Positions 19,816 to 28,913 of a DNA stretch of 64,000 nt are shown one piece after another. Both the position numbers and the translations under genes were made by a program. Numbering within the stretch: the first letter of the stretch is position 1; each line of letters starts with the position of its first letter. The notes beneath the pieces were generated by a model, which ran no database searches, was not told the origin of the DNA, and was given only the letters and a program-made list of their open reading frames with translations. Source of the stretch: Nonlabens tegetincola (GTDB taxonomy: Bacteria > Bacteroidota > Bacteroidia > Flavobacteriales > Flavobacteriaceae); NCBI RefSeq assembly GCF_002954355.1, contig NZ_MQVV01000016.1, positions 1-64,000 of the forward strand, in the 5' to 3' direction.

Positions 19816-19823
19816 TACATTTG
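19816..19823 (+). promoter_or_regulatory. Possible -7 box of the E1 fusion gene
   Basis: TACATTTG fits TAnnTTTG and lies 28 bp before the ATG. The nearest TTTG (19799-19802) is only 13 bp upstream, shorter than usual. Confidence 0.35.
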
Positions 19824-19851
19824 ATTTAAGAAATATTGTAACCTTTCTCTC

Positions 19852-21858
19852 ATGAACGGAGTTTTAAGCAGCCCAAAGACTTTAACCGATTTATTTAAAA
19901 ACGAATTACCTGATTACAAGCAAATTGAATTATATAAAAGCATGTTGTTACCTCGAATGATTGAGGAGAAGATGCTTATTTTGCTCAGACAAGGTAAAAT
20001 TTCAAAGTGGTTTTCAGGAATTGGTCAAGAAGCTATTTCATGTGGTATTACACTTGCTATGCAGCAGGATGAGTATATTTTACCTATGCATCGTAATTTA
20101 GGTGTATTTACAAATAGGAATATACCGCTTTGGAAATTATTTGCTCAATGGCAAGGTAAGGTAGAAGGTTTTACAAAAGGAAGAGATCGCAGCTTTCACT
20201 TTGGCACACAAGAATACCACATAGTAGGAATGATATCTCATTTAGGACCTCAATTAGGAGTTGCCGATGGTATTGCACTAGCACAGAAACTTAAAAATAC
20301 TTCAAAAGCCACCGCTGTATTTACTGGTGAAGGAGGAACAAGTGAAGGCGATTTTCATGAGGCACTCAATGTTGCAAGCGTTTGGCAATTACCTGTTTTA
20401 TTTTGTGTAGAAAATAACGGGTATGGTTTAAGCACACCTACTCAAGAACAATACGCTTGTGAACATATAGCAGATCGTGGTCTAGGTTACGGTATAGAAT
20501 CCCACATTATCGATGGAAATAACATTATAGAAGTATACACTACCGTAAGTCGTATTCTTGATGATATTAGAGAAAATCCTAGACCTATTTTATTAGAATT
20601 CAAAACATTTAGACGTCGTGGGCATGAAGAGGCTAGTGGTACAAAATATGTTCCAGAGGACTTAATGGCTTATTGGGAACAGCAAGATCCTGTTACGCGT
20701 TTTGAAGAATTCTTATTAAATCAAGGTATAATTACAATTGATCAAATAGAGGAAATAAAGCAACAATTTAAAACTGATATAAATGAAGGTTTAGACACCG
20801 CTTTCGCGAAAGCGTACCCAACACCATCCACGTTACAAGAAATTGATGACGTTTATAAACCACATGTATACAAAGAGATAGGACCTGAAAAATCAACACA
20901 AAATATCAGACTAGTTGATGCTATTAAAGATGGTCTGTTTGAAGGCATGAAAAGATATGAACACCTAGTTATCATGGGACAAGATATTGCGGATTACGGT
21001 GGAGTTTTCAAAATTACAGAAGGTTTTCTAAAAGAGTTTGGTTCTGGTAGAGTGCGTAACACGCCTATTTGTGAAAGTGCAATAGTAGAGGCAGGAATGG
21101 GATTGAGCATTGCTGGCATGAAGGCAGTTGTAGAAATGCAATTTGCCGATTTTGTGAGTAGTGGTTTTAATCCGATAGTTAATTATCTAGCAAAATCTCA
21201 TTACAGATGGCAGCAAAATGCCGATGTTGTGGTACGCATGCCCTGTGGAGCTGGAGTAGGAGCAGGACCTTTTCACTCGCAAACTAACGAAAGTTGGTTC
21301 TTCACAACACCAGGTTTAAAAATCGTGTATCCAGCCTTCCCAATAGATGCCAAAGGATTACTAATAAGTGCTATAGAAGATCCCAATCCAGTGATGTTTT
21401 TTGAACATAAGGCGCTTTATAGATCAGTTTATCAGGACGTTCCAGATGGTTACTATAACCTTCCTATTGGAAAAGCTGCGCATTTATCACAAGGACAAGA
21501 CATAAGTATTATTACCTATGGATTGGGTGTACATTGGGCTCTTGACGCTAAAAAAGAATTGGATGTTGATATAGACATCATAGATTTACGCAGTCTTGCA
21601 CCTATCGATTATAATGCTGTTGAAAATTCGGTAAAACGTACAGGAAAAGTAATTGTTTTAGGAGAAGATAGTGCTGTAGGAAGTGTTATGAAAGACATAG
21701 CAGCACACATCGCCGATGTTTGTTTTGAGTATCTGGATGCTCCTGTGAAAGTTGTAGGAAGTTTAAATACTCCAATACCATTTGAAAAAGGGTTAGAGAA
21801 TCAGTATCTAGCTAATTACAAGTTAGATGAAGTTATAAAAAATCTTCTGGAATATTAG
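19852..21858 (+). CDS. Fused alpha/beta 2-oxoacid dehydrogenase E1 (branched-chain type)
   Basis: A 668-residue protein joining both E1 subunits. Residues about 1-310 are the alpha part, with the thiamine-diphosphate motif GEGGTSEGDFHEALN and VENNGYGLSTP. Residues about 345-668 are the beta part (GQDIADYGGVFKITEG onward). It decarboxylates 2-oxo acids and transfers the acyl group to lipoyl-E2; similarity is to the branched-chain (2-oxoisovalerate) enzymes that supply iso/anteiso starter units. The dispersed palindrome lies at codon 317, encoding AFAKA exactly at the junction of the halves. No E2 or E3 gene is adjacent. Branched acyl-CoA made here may feed the nearby polyketide cluster, but that link is inference. 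Confidence 0.93.
   Translation: MNGVLSSPKTLTDLFKNELPDYKQIELYKSMLLPRMIEEKMLILLRQGKISKWFSGIGQEAISCGITLAMQQDEYILPMHRNLGVFTNRNIPLWKLFAQWQGKVEGFTKGRDRSFHFGTQEYHIVGMISHLGPQLGVADGIALAQKLKNTSKATAVFTGEGGTSEGDFHEALNVASVWQLPVLFCVENNGYGLSTPTQEQYACEHIADRGLGYGIESHIIDGNNIIEVYTTVSRILDDIRENPRPILLEFKTFRRRGHEEASGTKYVPEDLMAYWEQQDPVTRFEEFLLNQGIITIDQIEEIKQQFKTDINEGLDTAFAKAYPTPSTLQEIDDVYKPHVYKEIGPEKSTQNIRLVDAIKDGLFEGMKRYEHLVIMGQDIADYGGVFKITEGFLKEFGSGRVRNTPICESAIVEAGMGLSIAGMKAVVEMQFADFVSSGFNPIVNYLAKSHYRWQQNADVVVRMPCGAGVGAGPFHSQTNESWFFTTPGLKIVYPAFPIDAKGLLISAIEDPNPVMFFEHKALYRSVYQDVPDGYYNLPIGKAAHLSQGQDISIITYGLGVHWALDAKKELDVDIDIIDLRSLAPIDYNAVENSVKRTGKVIVLGEDSAVGSVMKDIAAHIADVCFEYLDAPVKVVGSLNTPIPFEKGLENQYLANYKLDEVIKNLLEY
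20800..20813. repeat. Dispersed palindrome, copy 4 (in the E1 fusion, read AFAKA)
   Basis: Perfect GCTTTCGCGAAAGC, in frame GCT TTC GCG AAA GC, at the linker between the alpha and beta parts. Confidence 0.95.
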
Positions 21859-21915
21859 CTTGAGAATAATATTATCCCTAATATTGTAAGTATCTAGCTA
21901 ACAAATTATGGGGAA

Positions 21916-22119
21916 ATGAAAATGAAATTTATGGAAGAGGCTGACATGTTTCGGCCATCCTTACTAATCCTTACTATTCTTTTTGGTCTACTGGCATTTT
22001 TTGGTCCTACTGATGGTAGCCTTGGCATGATTAGCCAATTAATGTTTGGTATTTTTGCTTCACTGCTTGTTCTATACTTCGTTTTAAAATTTATTCAAAA
22101 ACGTAAGAAACAAAAGTAG
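21916..22119 (+). CDS. Small two-helix membrane protein
   Basis: A 67-residue protein with two hydrophobic helices (about 14-30 and 38-57) and a strongly basic C-terminal tail (IQKRKKQK), so both ends probably face the cytoplasm. It lies between the E1 fusion gene and the polyketide operon, on the same strand as both, with 57 bp and 62 bp gaps. It is not recognised as any named family. The ATG at 21916 is followed by another at 21922. It could belong to the E1 transcript or lead the polyketide operon. Confidence 0.6.
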   Translation: MKMKFMEEADMFRPSLLILTILFGLLAFFGPTDGSLGMISQLMFGIFASLLVLYFVLKFIQKRKKQK

Positions 22120-22181
22120 TTGTCCTAAATTATTAAGTTTATTTTTTCTTTTAATATATCCAAAGCACCTACTTTTACTAG

Positions 22182-23303
22182 GTGAAATCTTCTTATGACA
22201 TAATCATTGCCGGTGGTGGATTGGCTGGTCTTACCGCTGCCATATTATTAGGTAAAGATTATGATGTGCTATTAATTGATCCAGATACTTATCCTAGACA
22301 TAAATTATGTGGTGAGTATTTAAGCAATGAAGTACTTCCATTATTTGATCAATTAGGAATAAATATTCAGTCTCTTACTGATGTTTCCATTTCTAAACTT
22401 CACCTTACACTAAATTCTAACTTTTCTCAAAAAACTAGTTTGCCATTGGGAGCCGTTGGTATATCTAGATTTTGCCTAGACAAGGCACTGTATGATAAGG
22501 TAATTGTCAAAGGTTGTCACAAAAAGGATAAAGTAGTTAATGTCATAAAAGACTCGACAGGATTCAAAGTTATAACCAAACAAGATGAATTTACTGCAAA
22601 CCAAGTTCTTATAGCAACAGGAAAAAGGTCGTTATTAGATAAAAGTCTAGATCGAGAATTTATCAAGTTCAAGACACCATGGCTGGCAATTAAACGACAT
22701 TATAATTATGAAATGGATAAAAATGAAGTAGGATTACATCATTTTGATGGAGGATATGCTGGCATTTCCATGGTAGAGAATGATACGGTTAATCTGTGTT
22801 ATTTGGCAAATAATAAGGAGTTCTCTGAATATAAAAATGTTCAAGATTTTGAACGAAAGGTGCTGTCAAAAAACAGTTACTTAGAATCATTTTTTGAGAA
22901 GGCATCTCCATTATGGGAAAATCCACTTTCAATTTCTCAAATCAGTTTTCAAAAAAAGTCTGCTGTTGTTAATGATTGTCTTGCTGTTGGTGATGCAGCT
23001 GGTTTAATACATCCGCTATGCGGCAATGGAATGGCAATGGCTATTCATAGTGCCTTTATAGCTTCTAAATTTTTAAAACGTAGATTTGAAAAACAACTTT
23101 CTCAAGAGGAGATGTTGCAAGGTTACACAAGAGAATGGGAAGGAACGTTTGGCTCAAGATTATACGCTGGTAAAAAATTACAATCATTACTACTGCAACC
23201 TAGTATTAATAAATTTGCTTTTAAGATTATCAAACATGTTCCAAAGGTCCTACCAACCATCATAAAACATACCCATGGCCAATCTGTCACATATTCGTTA
23301 TAA
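22182..23303 (+). CDS. FAD-dependent oxidoreductase of the polyketide cluster
   Basis: A 373-residue flavoprotein of the geranylgeranyl-reductase/aromatic-hydroxylase superfamily. The dinucleotide-binding motif is GGGLAGL at residues 10-16, and the second FAD motif is GDAAGLIHPLCGNGM from about residue 270. The RHKLCGEYLS segment near residue 45 is typical of this superfamily. It starts with GTG (GTG AAA TCT TCT TAT GAC). It overlaps the methyltransferase gene by 29 bp, so it is the head of a tight operon. By analogy with the Streptomyces srs operon, where a flavoprotein oxidises type III polyketide phenols to quinones, it may hydroxylate the polyketide. Reduction of a prenyl or acyl chain is the alternative. 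Confidence 0.85.
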   Translation: MKSSYDIIIAGGGLAGLTAAILLGKDYDVLLIDPDTYPRHKLCGEYLSNEVLPLFDQLGINIQSLTDVSISKLHLTLNSNFSQKTSLPLGAVGISRFCLDKALYDKVIVKGCHKKDKVVNVIKDSTGFKVITKQDEFTANQVLIATGKRSLLDKSLDREFIKFKTPWLAIKRHYNYEMDKNEVGLHHFDGGYAGISMVENDTVNLCYLANNKEFSEYKNVQDFERKVLSKNSYLESFFEKASPLWENPLSISQISFQKKSAVVNDCLAVGDAAGLIHPLCGNGMAMAIHSAFIASKFLKRRFEKQLSQEEMLQGYTREWEGTFGSRLYAGKKLQSLLLQPSINKFAFKIIKHVPKVLPTIIKHTHGQSVTYSL

Positions 23304-23997
23304 CCGCGATCTACGTAATGATCTTCCAGAACTTATGGATGCGACCGATATCAATCCTGATACATTAAAGGCAGCGGTAGAGGATATTAATAAAGTAAAT
23401 AATTTACTAGGTGGTTATAGGTTTACACTTAAAGCTATTAAAAACATCATTAATAAATCAACAAATAAAAATCTCAATATTGTTGATTTAGGTTGTAGTA
23501 ATGGAAGTATGTTGCGCTATCTACACGATCATCTTGATAATAGCGAGATTGAATTTTTAGGTATAGATTTAAGTGCACAGAGCATTGATAATGCGCGAAA
23601 TTTAAGTAAAGGTTATGATAGAGTACGCTTTCGCGAAAGCGATATCCTTGATTTAACCGCTCAAGACATTAAGTGTGATATACTCATAAGTACCTTAACT
23701 TTTCATCATTTCACAGATACCCAAATTATAGAGTTTTTAAAAAAAGCAAAGGAATTGGGAACTCAACATATTATTATCAACGATTTACATAGACATTATC
23801 TAGCTTTTGTTTTTTTTAAATATTTAAGCCCTATTTTTATCAAGAACTATATCTCCAGACATGATGGTTTAATCAGTATAGCTTCAGGTTTTAAAAAATC
23901 TGATTTCAGGAAATACGCACAAGAAGCAAAATTTACCTCTTATAGATTAAATTGGAAATGGTCCTTTAGATATGTATGGCTAATCTCTCTTGAATGA
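23275..23997 (+). CDS. Class I SAM-dependent methyltransferase of the polyketide cluster
   Basis: A 240-residue Rossmann-fold methyltransferase. Motif I is VDLGCSNGSM (from about residue 70), the acidic residue after strand 2 is in GIDLSAQS, and motif II/III is near SDILDL and DILISTLTFHHF. It overlaps the flavoprotein gene by 29 bp and the polyketide synthase gene by 4 bp, so all three are translated together. A role in O- or C-methylation of the polyketide product is inferred from position. The palindrome occurs at 23627 and is read as RFRES, in a strand or loop just before motif II. Confidence 0.86.
   Translation: MANLSHIRYNRDLRNDLPELMDATDINPDTLKAAVEDINKVNNLLGGYRFTLKAIKNIINKSTNKNLNIVDLGCSNGSMLRYLHDHLDNSEIEFLGIDLSAQSIDNARNLSKGYDRVRFRESDILDLTAQDIKCDILISTLTFHHFTDTQIIEFLKKAKELGTQHIIINDLHRHYLAFVFFKYLSPIFIKNYISRHDGLISIASGFKKSDFRKYAQEAKFTSYRLNWKWSFRYVWLISLE
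23627..23640. repeat. Dispersed palindrome, copy 5 (in the methyltransferase gene, read RFRES)
   Basis: Perfect GCTTTCGCGAAAGC, in frame (C)GC TTT CGC GAA AGC, inside the coding sequence. Confidence 0.95.
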
Positions 23998-25046
23998 ACG
24001 TAACAATAAATGCCGTAAGTACATCTACACCGCAGTACTACAAAGAAACTAAAGATATTTTACCCTTTGTTGACACCTGGTTGTCTGAGCAAGATTCTAG
24101 ATTTAAACGTAAGGCTATTAAAATTTTTGAAGGTGCTGGAGTAGACAAGCGCTATTCCATTATGGAACCTACAGAGGTCTTTACCGCAAGTAGTTTTCAA
24201 GAACGTAATGATATATACAAAAGAGAGGTAGTTCCTCTTGCTAAGAAAACGATCACAAATGCATTAGAAAAGGCAAATTGGCAGGCACAGGATCTAGATT
24301 ATATTATTACAGTAAGTTGTACTGGAATCATGATCCCTTCTATTGATGCTTATTTAATTAATGAGCTCGATATGAAACAAAATATTGTGCGATTACCTGT
24401 AACAGAAATGGGATGCGTGGCAGGTGTTTCGGCAATGATTTATGCTACTGAATTTTTAAAGGCAAATCCTAATAAGCGTGCTTGCATACTCGCTGTTGAA
24501 GCGCCTACAGCTACTTTTCAACTGCAAGATTATAGTATGGCAAATATTGTGAGTGCAGCCATATTTGGAGATGGATGTGCTTGTGTTCTCATGTCTTCCC
24601 ATAAAAATGATAAAGGTCCAAAAGTAATAGGTAATGGCATGTATCATTTTCCTGATGCTACTCACATGATGGGATTTGAATTAGTTAACACAGGACTTCA
24701 AATGGTGCTGGATAAAACAGTTCCTGAAACAATTGCTTCACATTTCGAATCGATTATTCACCCTTTTTTAAAAGGCTATGATAAAACAATTGATGATTTG
24801 TCTCATTTGGTGTTTCATCCGGGTGGTAAAAAGATAGTACAAACGGTTCAAGATTTATTTGAACCATTGGGCAAAAATATTGATGATACCAAAGAAGTCT
24901 TACGACAGTACGGTAACATGAGTAGTGCTACTGTGTTATTTGTGTTAGAGCGTTTCATGAATAAGGAAATAACTACTGGTGAATTGGGTCTTATGCTTAG
25001 CTTTGGTCCTGGTTTTACTGCACAAAGAGTATTACTAGAATGGTAA
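23994..25046 (+). CDS. Type III polyketide synthase (chalcone/stilbene-synthase-like)
   Basis: A 350-residue thiolase-fold homodimeric synthase. The catalytic triad is complete: Cys141 in TEMGCVAGVS, His275 in VFHPGGKK and Asn308 in YGNMSSAT. The C-terminal SFGPGFTAQ corresponds to the GFGPG loop of the family. Such enzymes load an acyl starter and extend it with malonyl-CoA, then cyclise the chain to an alkylresorcinol, pyrone or related ring. It sits between the methyltransferase (4-bp overlap) and the SDR gene (7-bp overlap). The neighbouring ketosynthase, dehydratase, reductase and ACP suggest that its starter is a purpose-built acyl chain. Product class uncertain. Confidence 0.93.
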   Translation: MNVTINAVSTSTPQYYKETKDILPFVDTWLSEQDSRFKRKAIKIFEGAGVDKRYSIMEPTEVFTASSFQERNDIYKREVVPLAKKTITNALEKANWQAQDLDYIITVSCTGIMIPSIDAYLINELDMKQNIVRLPVTEMGCVAGVSAMIYATEFLKANPNKRACILAVEAPTATFQLQDYSMANIVSAAIFGDGCACVLMSSHKNDKGPKVIGNGMYHFPDATHMMGFELVNTGLQMVLDKTVPETIASHFESIIHPFLKGYDKTIDDLSHLVFHPGGKKIVQTVQDLFEPLGKNIDDTKEVLRQYGNMSSATVLFVLERFMNKEITTGELGLMLSFGPGFTAQRVLLEW

Positions 25047-25819
25047 AAAAATATTCTAATAAATGGGCTCTTATATTAGGAGGTAGTTCAGGTTTAGGCT
25101 ATGCTAGTGCTTTAGAATTAGCTCAACAAGGTATGAATTTAATAATCGTCTATAGAGCTAGCAGAATGATGATGGAGAAAGTGAACAGCGATTTTGAACA
25201 ATTAAAATCCTATGGAATAGAGCTCATTGAATTTAATAATGATGCAACTCGATCCATAGTGGTGGATGAGATTTCACAGGCCTTGGTAACTAAAAACATT
25301 AAATTACATATTCTCTTGCATAGTATTGCAAAAGGGAACTTAAAACCCATTAGTAAAGAACAAGACTCTTTAACTAGTCAAGATTTTGAGCAAACAGTTA
25401 GTTCTATGGGTTTATCGTTATATACTTGGTCAATGCAATTATTGAAAAAGGACTTATTTGATAAACCAGCAAGAATTATCAGTTTTACAAGCGAAGGAAG
25501 TAGTCGCGTGCTTCCAGGATATGCTGCGGTAAGTGCCGCCAAGACTACATTGGAATCTATCACTCGCAGTCTGGCCGTTGAACTTGCGCCTTATCAAATT
25601 ACAAGTATTTGTATTCAAGCTGGAGTAACCTTAACTCAAAGCTTGTCTCGCATTCCCGGCGTTGATCAAATTATTGATAAAACTAAAAAACGCAATCCAT
25701 TTAATAGATTAACTCAACCACAAGATATCGCGAGAGTAGTAGAGCTTATGTGTGATCCTGCAAGTTTTTGGATTAATGGAGATGTTATAAAAGTCGATGG
25801 TGGCGAGCATTTACGATAA
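25040..25819 (+). CDS. SDR oxidoreductase, enoyl-ACP-reductase-like
   Basis: A 259-residue short-chain dehydrogenase. The N-terminal nucleotide-binding motif is GGSSGLGYA. The catalytic Tyr161 and Lys168 are separated by six residues (YAAVSAAK), the Y-X6-K spacing of FabI/FabL enoyl reductases rather than the Y-X3-K of ordinary SDRs. The C-terminal FWINGDVIKVDGGEHL segment also matches that group. It overlaps the polyketide synthase gene by 7 bp and precedes the dehydratase gene by 2 bp. With that dehydratase and the ketosynthase/ACP pair it could complete a private chain-elongation cycle. A ketoreductase role is possible instead. Confidence 0.85.
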   Translation: MVKKYSNKWALILGGSSGLGYASALELAQQGMNLIIVYRASRMMMEKVNSDFEQLKSYGIELIEFNNDATRSIVVDEISQALVTKNIKLHILLHSIAKGNLKPISKEQDSLTSQDFEQTVSSMGLSLYTWSMQLLKKDLFDKPARIISFTSEGSSRVLPGYAAVSAAKTTLESITRSLAVELAPYQITSICIQAGVTLTQSLSRIPGVDQIIDKTKKRNPFNRLTQPQDIARVVELMCDPASFWINGDVIKVDGGEHLR

Positions 25820-25821
25820 TT

Positions 25822-26253
25822 ATGAAGGAAGGCGATATACTTAAAAGGTTACCCTACGGTAAGGATTTCTGTTTTGTAGATGGCATCAATGAAATTCATG
25901 AAAATGGAGTAGTAGGATGGTACCGCTTTCGCGAAAGCGAATCATTCTACAAACATCATTTTAAAAATAATCCAGTAACTCCTGGTGTTATCTTGACAGA
26001 ATGTATGGCTCAAATCGGGTTAGTATGTTTTGGAATTTACCTTAATCCATCATTAGAGCATGCTAGTATAGTGATGACAGAAAATCATGTGATATTCGAA
26101 AAAATAGTACTACCCAATGAAGTTGTAATAGTCTCTTCTACATTAGTTTATTATAGATTTCATAAACTAAAGGTTCAAGTAAATATGAGGAATGAGAATA
26201 ACGAAATTATTGCTCGTGGAACATTGAGTGGTATGATTACTGACCACTTTTAA
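25822..26253 (+). CDS. FabZ/FabA-like 3-hydroxyacyl-ACP dehydratase
   Basis: A 143-residue hotdog-fold protein. The catalytic pair is His46 (YKHHFKNNPVTPGV) and Glu60 (LTECMAQIG), 14 residues apart as in FabZ. The length is that of a single-domain FabZ. It is the last gene of the flavoprotein-methyltransferase-synthase-SDR operon and ends tail to tail, with a 4-bp overlap, against the outer-membrane protein gene. The palindrome at 25925 inserts RFRES at residues about 35-39, just before the active-site loop, so the copy is tolerated next to the catalytic region. It is probably dedicated to the cluster rather than the housekeeping FabZ. Confidence 0.88.
   Translation: MKEGDILKRLPYGKDFCFVDGINEIHENGVVGWYRFRESESFYKHHFKNNPVTPGVILTECMAQIGLVCFGIYLNPSLEHASIVMTENHVIFEKIVLPNEVVIVSSTLVYYRFHKLKVQVNMRNENNEIIARGTLSGMITDHF
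25925..25938. repeat. Dispersed palindrome, copy 6 (in the dehydratase gene, read RFRES)
   Basis: Perfect GCTTTCGCGAAAGC within the coding sequence, about 20 bp upstream of the catalytic His codon. Confidence 0.95.
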
Positions 26254-27512
26254 AAATATTGTCCTATACCGAAGGTGATTCCCGAGCTATTATAATCTCC
26301 TGCAATTCTTACACCATAGTCAATTCGTATCACCGCATTGAAAATACGTTTATGTATAAATCTAAATCCTATTCCTGAATAAACGTTTAATCCATCAGCG
26401 CTAAAAGCATTTTCTATAGTTGCAAGTGGTTTTCTCACTGCACTTGCATCTACAAACGTATTGCTTTGTAAAACAAACCAACCTTTTTCAAACAAGGTGT
26501 GACGGTATTCAGTATTTACAGTAAAGGCACCGGTATGACGATCAACTGTATTTCCCGAACCTCGTAGGTTAAGTTGATTATCTATGGTGAAAGGTGCAAA
26601 TTCACTACCATTAAAACTAGAATAGGCTAGCCTGATTCTATTAGCCAAATTCCCTTTTTTTGCAATGCGATAAAATCTTTCAGAATCCCATATTACTAGA
26701 AGAGTATTTCTCAACTCATCAATCATCCCTGTTTTATATTCTAGATTAATTTGATTCCTTGATCCCTCAATATATTGATAATCTATATTGATGTGATTAT
26801 TCTCATATTCACTTAATATGCTATATCTCTTCTCTTCAATGTGTTCTGGTAAATTAAGGATAGTAAGGTCTTCAATTCTTTCATAACGCTCGTCGCTATA
26901 CTTTACTCCTAATTGAAAATTGTTGTGGAAATTATGTTCATAGAGCACATATAGGCTAGCGTTAGGATTATTGAATTTATATATTTGTTCTTCATTATTT
27001 TGATAAACGGGTTCTCTTGTAATATTGCTTATATAGTATACACCAATTCCCCATTTATTGGAAATAGCGTAGGGTGCTTCCCAGTACAATCCATAACTGT
27101 TAAAAACGTTTTTGGCATAGAAACCACCGATGATTTGATTGCGGCCCAGTAAATTAAATTCAAATAAGGATAATCTATAAGAAAAACTATCATCACTAGC
27201 CTGGGATACTCGAACTCCAGGAATTATAGTGAAGTTTTCAACTATTGAAAATGCTATTGTAGTTCTATTTTCATTATTAGTTAATTGATAGGTAGCTTTT
27301 GCTATTCCAGCTAAACGATTAAGCCGCTCTAAATCAGAATTAAGTGTTTTAAAATTAACAACATTACCTTCCTTGGTTTTAATTAAATATCTTAGAAAGC
27401 TTTCCTTAGTTTTTTTCAAGCCTTCAAATTCGATTCGCTCAATGATCATATCATTCTGCGCAAAGGAACTAGTTATTACGAGATATATTACGAGTGCTAC
27501 AGCTTTTTTCAT
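26250..27512 (-). CDS. Omp85-like outer-membrane beta-barrel protein with one POTRA domain
   Basis: A 420-residue protein with a signal peptide (cleavage after about residue 18, SSFAQ). It has one POTRA-like domain (about 20-95; IERIEFEGLKKTKESFLRYLI) and then a barrel of alternating strands ending in the aromatic residue of GIGQYF. One POTRA and a 16-strand-sized barrel match the Omp85 superfamily (BamA/TamA relatives, surface antigen D15), but it is shorter than BamA. It lies on the opposite strand inside the polyketide cluster, between the dehydratase and ketosynthase genes. Its minus-strand promoter may be the TAGTTTTG box at 27517-27524. A role in moving the cluster's lipid product to the outer membrane is plausible but unproven. 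Confidence 0.75.
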   Translation of the reverse strand: MKKAVALVIYLVITSSFAQNDMIIERIEFEGLKKTKESFLRYLIKTKEGNVVNFKTLNSDLERLNRLAGIAKATYQLTNNENRTTIAFSIVENFTIIPGVRVSQASDDSFSYRLSLFEFNLLGRNQIIGGFYAKNVFNSYGLYWEAPYAISNKWGIGVYYISNITREPVYQNNEEQIYKFNNPNASLYVLYEHNFHNNFQLGVKYSDERYERIEDLTILNLPEHIEEKRYSILSEYENNHINIDYQYIEGSRNQINLEYKTGMIDELRNTLLVIWDSERFYRIAKKGNLANRIRLAYSSFNGSEFAPFTIDNQLNLRGSGNTVDRHTGAFTVNTEYRHTLFEKGWFVLQSNTFVDASAVRKPLATIENAFSADGLNVYSGIGFRFIHKRIFNAVIRIDYGVRIAGDYNSSGITFGIGQYF

Positions 27513-27626
27513 AAAGCAAAACTAAGGGAGAACGGTTTACAAGATATCTTCAATTAATATGAATTGTATTACATAATTATCACAAACATGTCTGTTTTAT
27601 GTAGTACATTTAAATAAATAACATTA

Positions 27627-28904
27627 ATGAGTAAAGATAGAAGAGTAGTAATTACTGGACTAGGTGTAGTAGCACCTAATGCTATTACCATGCATGACTT
27701 TCATAAAGCTTTACTTACTGGTACATCTGGCTTAAAACATCAAAAGGAATTAGAAGAATTACAATTTAAGTGTCAAGTAGCTGGGAAACCGCAACTCACC
27801 CAAGAAATAATTGACCAACATTTCACAGCGCTACAACAAAGAGGACTGCTTGCAACTGGTTTAATGTATGGTGTAATTAGTGCTAAACAAGCCTTTGAGA
27901 ATTCTGGTATCGATTTTAAAAACAAGTCCTATCATGAAGACATAGGAGTTGTTTTTGGCACAGGACAAAGTGGTGGAGATAAGTTTAGAGAGGCAATACA
28001 CCACATAGATGACAATGACGTAAGGCGTTTAGGTAGCACTAGTGTTATCCAAACTATGAGTAGTGGTGTAAGCGCTTGGATAAGTGGTGAATTAGGTTTA
28101 GGTAATTGGGTGACCACAAACAGCAGCGCTTGTTCTACCGGTACCGAAGCTCTTTTGATGGGATACGATCGAATAAAGTCAGGTAAGGCTCGTGGCATGT
28201 TAGTCGGTAGTTGTAGTGATTCTGGACCCTACATTTGGGGCGGCTTTGATGCTATGCGTATTTTACCTACTAAATACAATGACAAGCCTGAGATGGCTAG
28301 TAGACCATTTTCACATGATGCCTGCGGTTTTGTTCCTGGTAGTGGAGCAGGCTGTTTAGTATTAGAAACATTAGAAAGCGCCTTATCCAGAAAGGCAACA
28401 ATCTATGCAGAGGTAAAAGGAGGACATTTAAATAGCGGTGGACAAACTAATGGTGGCTCAATGACTGCTCCCAATGGTCTTGCGGTACAAGCTTGTATTA
28501 AAACAGCATTAATCGAATCAAAAATTGACTCTTCTCAAATCGATGTTATTAATGGTCACATTACAGCTACTAGTAAAGATGGCTTTGAGGTGAAAAATTG
28601 GTCTGCAGCTTTAAATAGGTCAGGCAAGGATTTTCCATTCATAAATTCTTTCAAATCCACAATAGGTCATTGCCTGGCAGCTTCTGGCAGTATAGAACTT
28701 GTAGGTTCTACATTACAACTTCATCATCAAGTGGTATATCCTAATATCAATATTTCTCAATTACATCCGGAAATTGTTTCTGTAATTGATAAAGAAAAAG
28801 TTCCATTAAAACCTATTAAAACTAAAATTCATTCGTTGGCCAAAGCAAGTTTTGGATTTGGAGACGTAAATGCATGTGCAATTTTATCTACCTTTAAACC
28901 TTAA
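27627..28904 (+). CDS. Beta-ketoacyl synthase (KAS II-like), divergent
   Basis: A 425-residue condensing enzyme with an intact Cys-His-His triad: Cys169 in SSACSTGTEAL, His311 in INGHITATSKDG and His348 in IGHCLAASGSIE. Canonical KAS II has NAHGT and GHTLGAAG at the last two sites, so both active-site loops are diverged. The N-terminal VVITGLGVVAPNA is normal. It precedes the ACP gene by 9 bp. It is probably a secondary-metabolism ketosynthase that elongates the acyl chain for the type III polyketide synthase, rather than the housekeeping FabF. Aryl-polyene or flexirubin-type ketosynthases are the closest functional analogy I can offer. Confidence 0.86.
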   Translation: MSKDRRVVITGLGVVAPNAITMHDFHKALLTGTSGLKHQKELEELQFKCQVAGKPQLTQEIIDQHFTALQQRGLLATGLMYGVISAKQAFENSGIDFKNKSYHEDIGVVFGTGQSGGDKFREAIHHIDDNDVRRLGSTSVIQTMSSGVSAWISGELGLGNWVTTNSSACSTGTEALLMGYDRIKSGKARGMLVGSCSDSGPYIWGGFDAMRILPTKYNDKPEMASRPFSHDACGFVPGSGAGCLVLETLESALSRKATIYAEVKGGHLNSGGQTNGGSMTAPNGLAVQACIKTALIESKIDSSQIDVINGHITATSKDGFEVKNWSAALNRSGKDFPFINSFKSTIGHCLAASGSIELVGSTLQLHHQVVYPNINISQLHPEIVSVIDKEKVPLKPIKTKIHSLAKASFGFGDVNACAILSTFKP

Positions 28905-28913
28905 AAATTATCA

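Noticed and set aside
21908..21919. A three-codon frame ATG GGG AAA TGA just before the small membrane protein
   Set aside because: Such short frames arise by chance; there is no stem or conservation to support a leader peptide.
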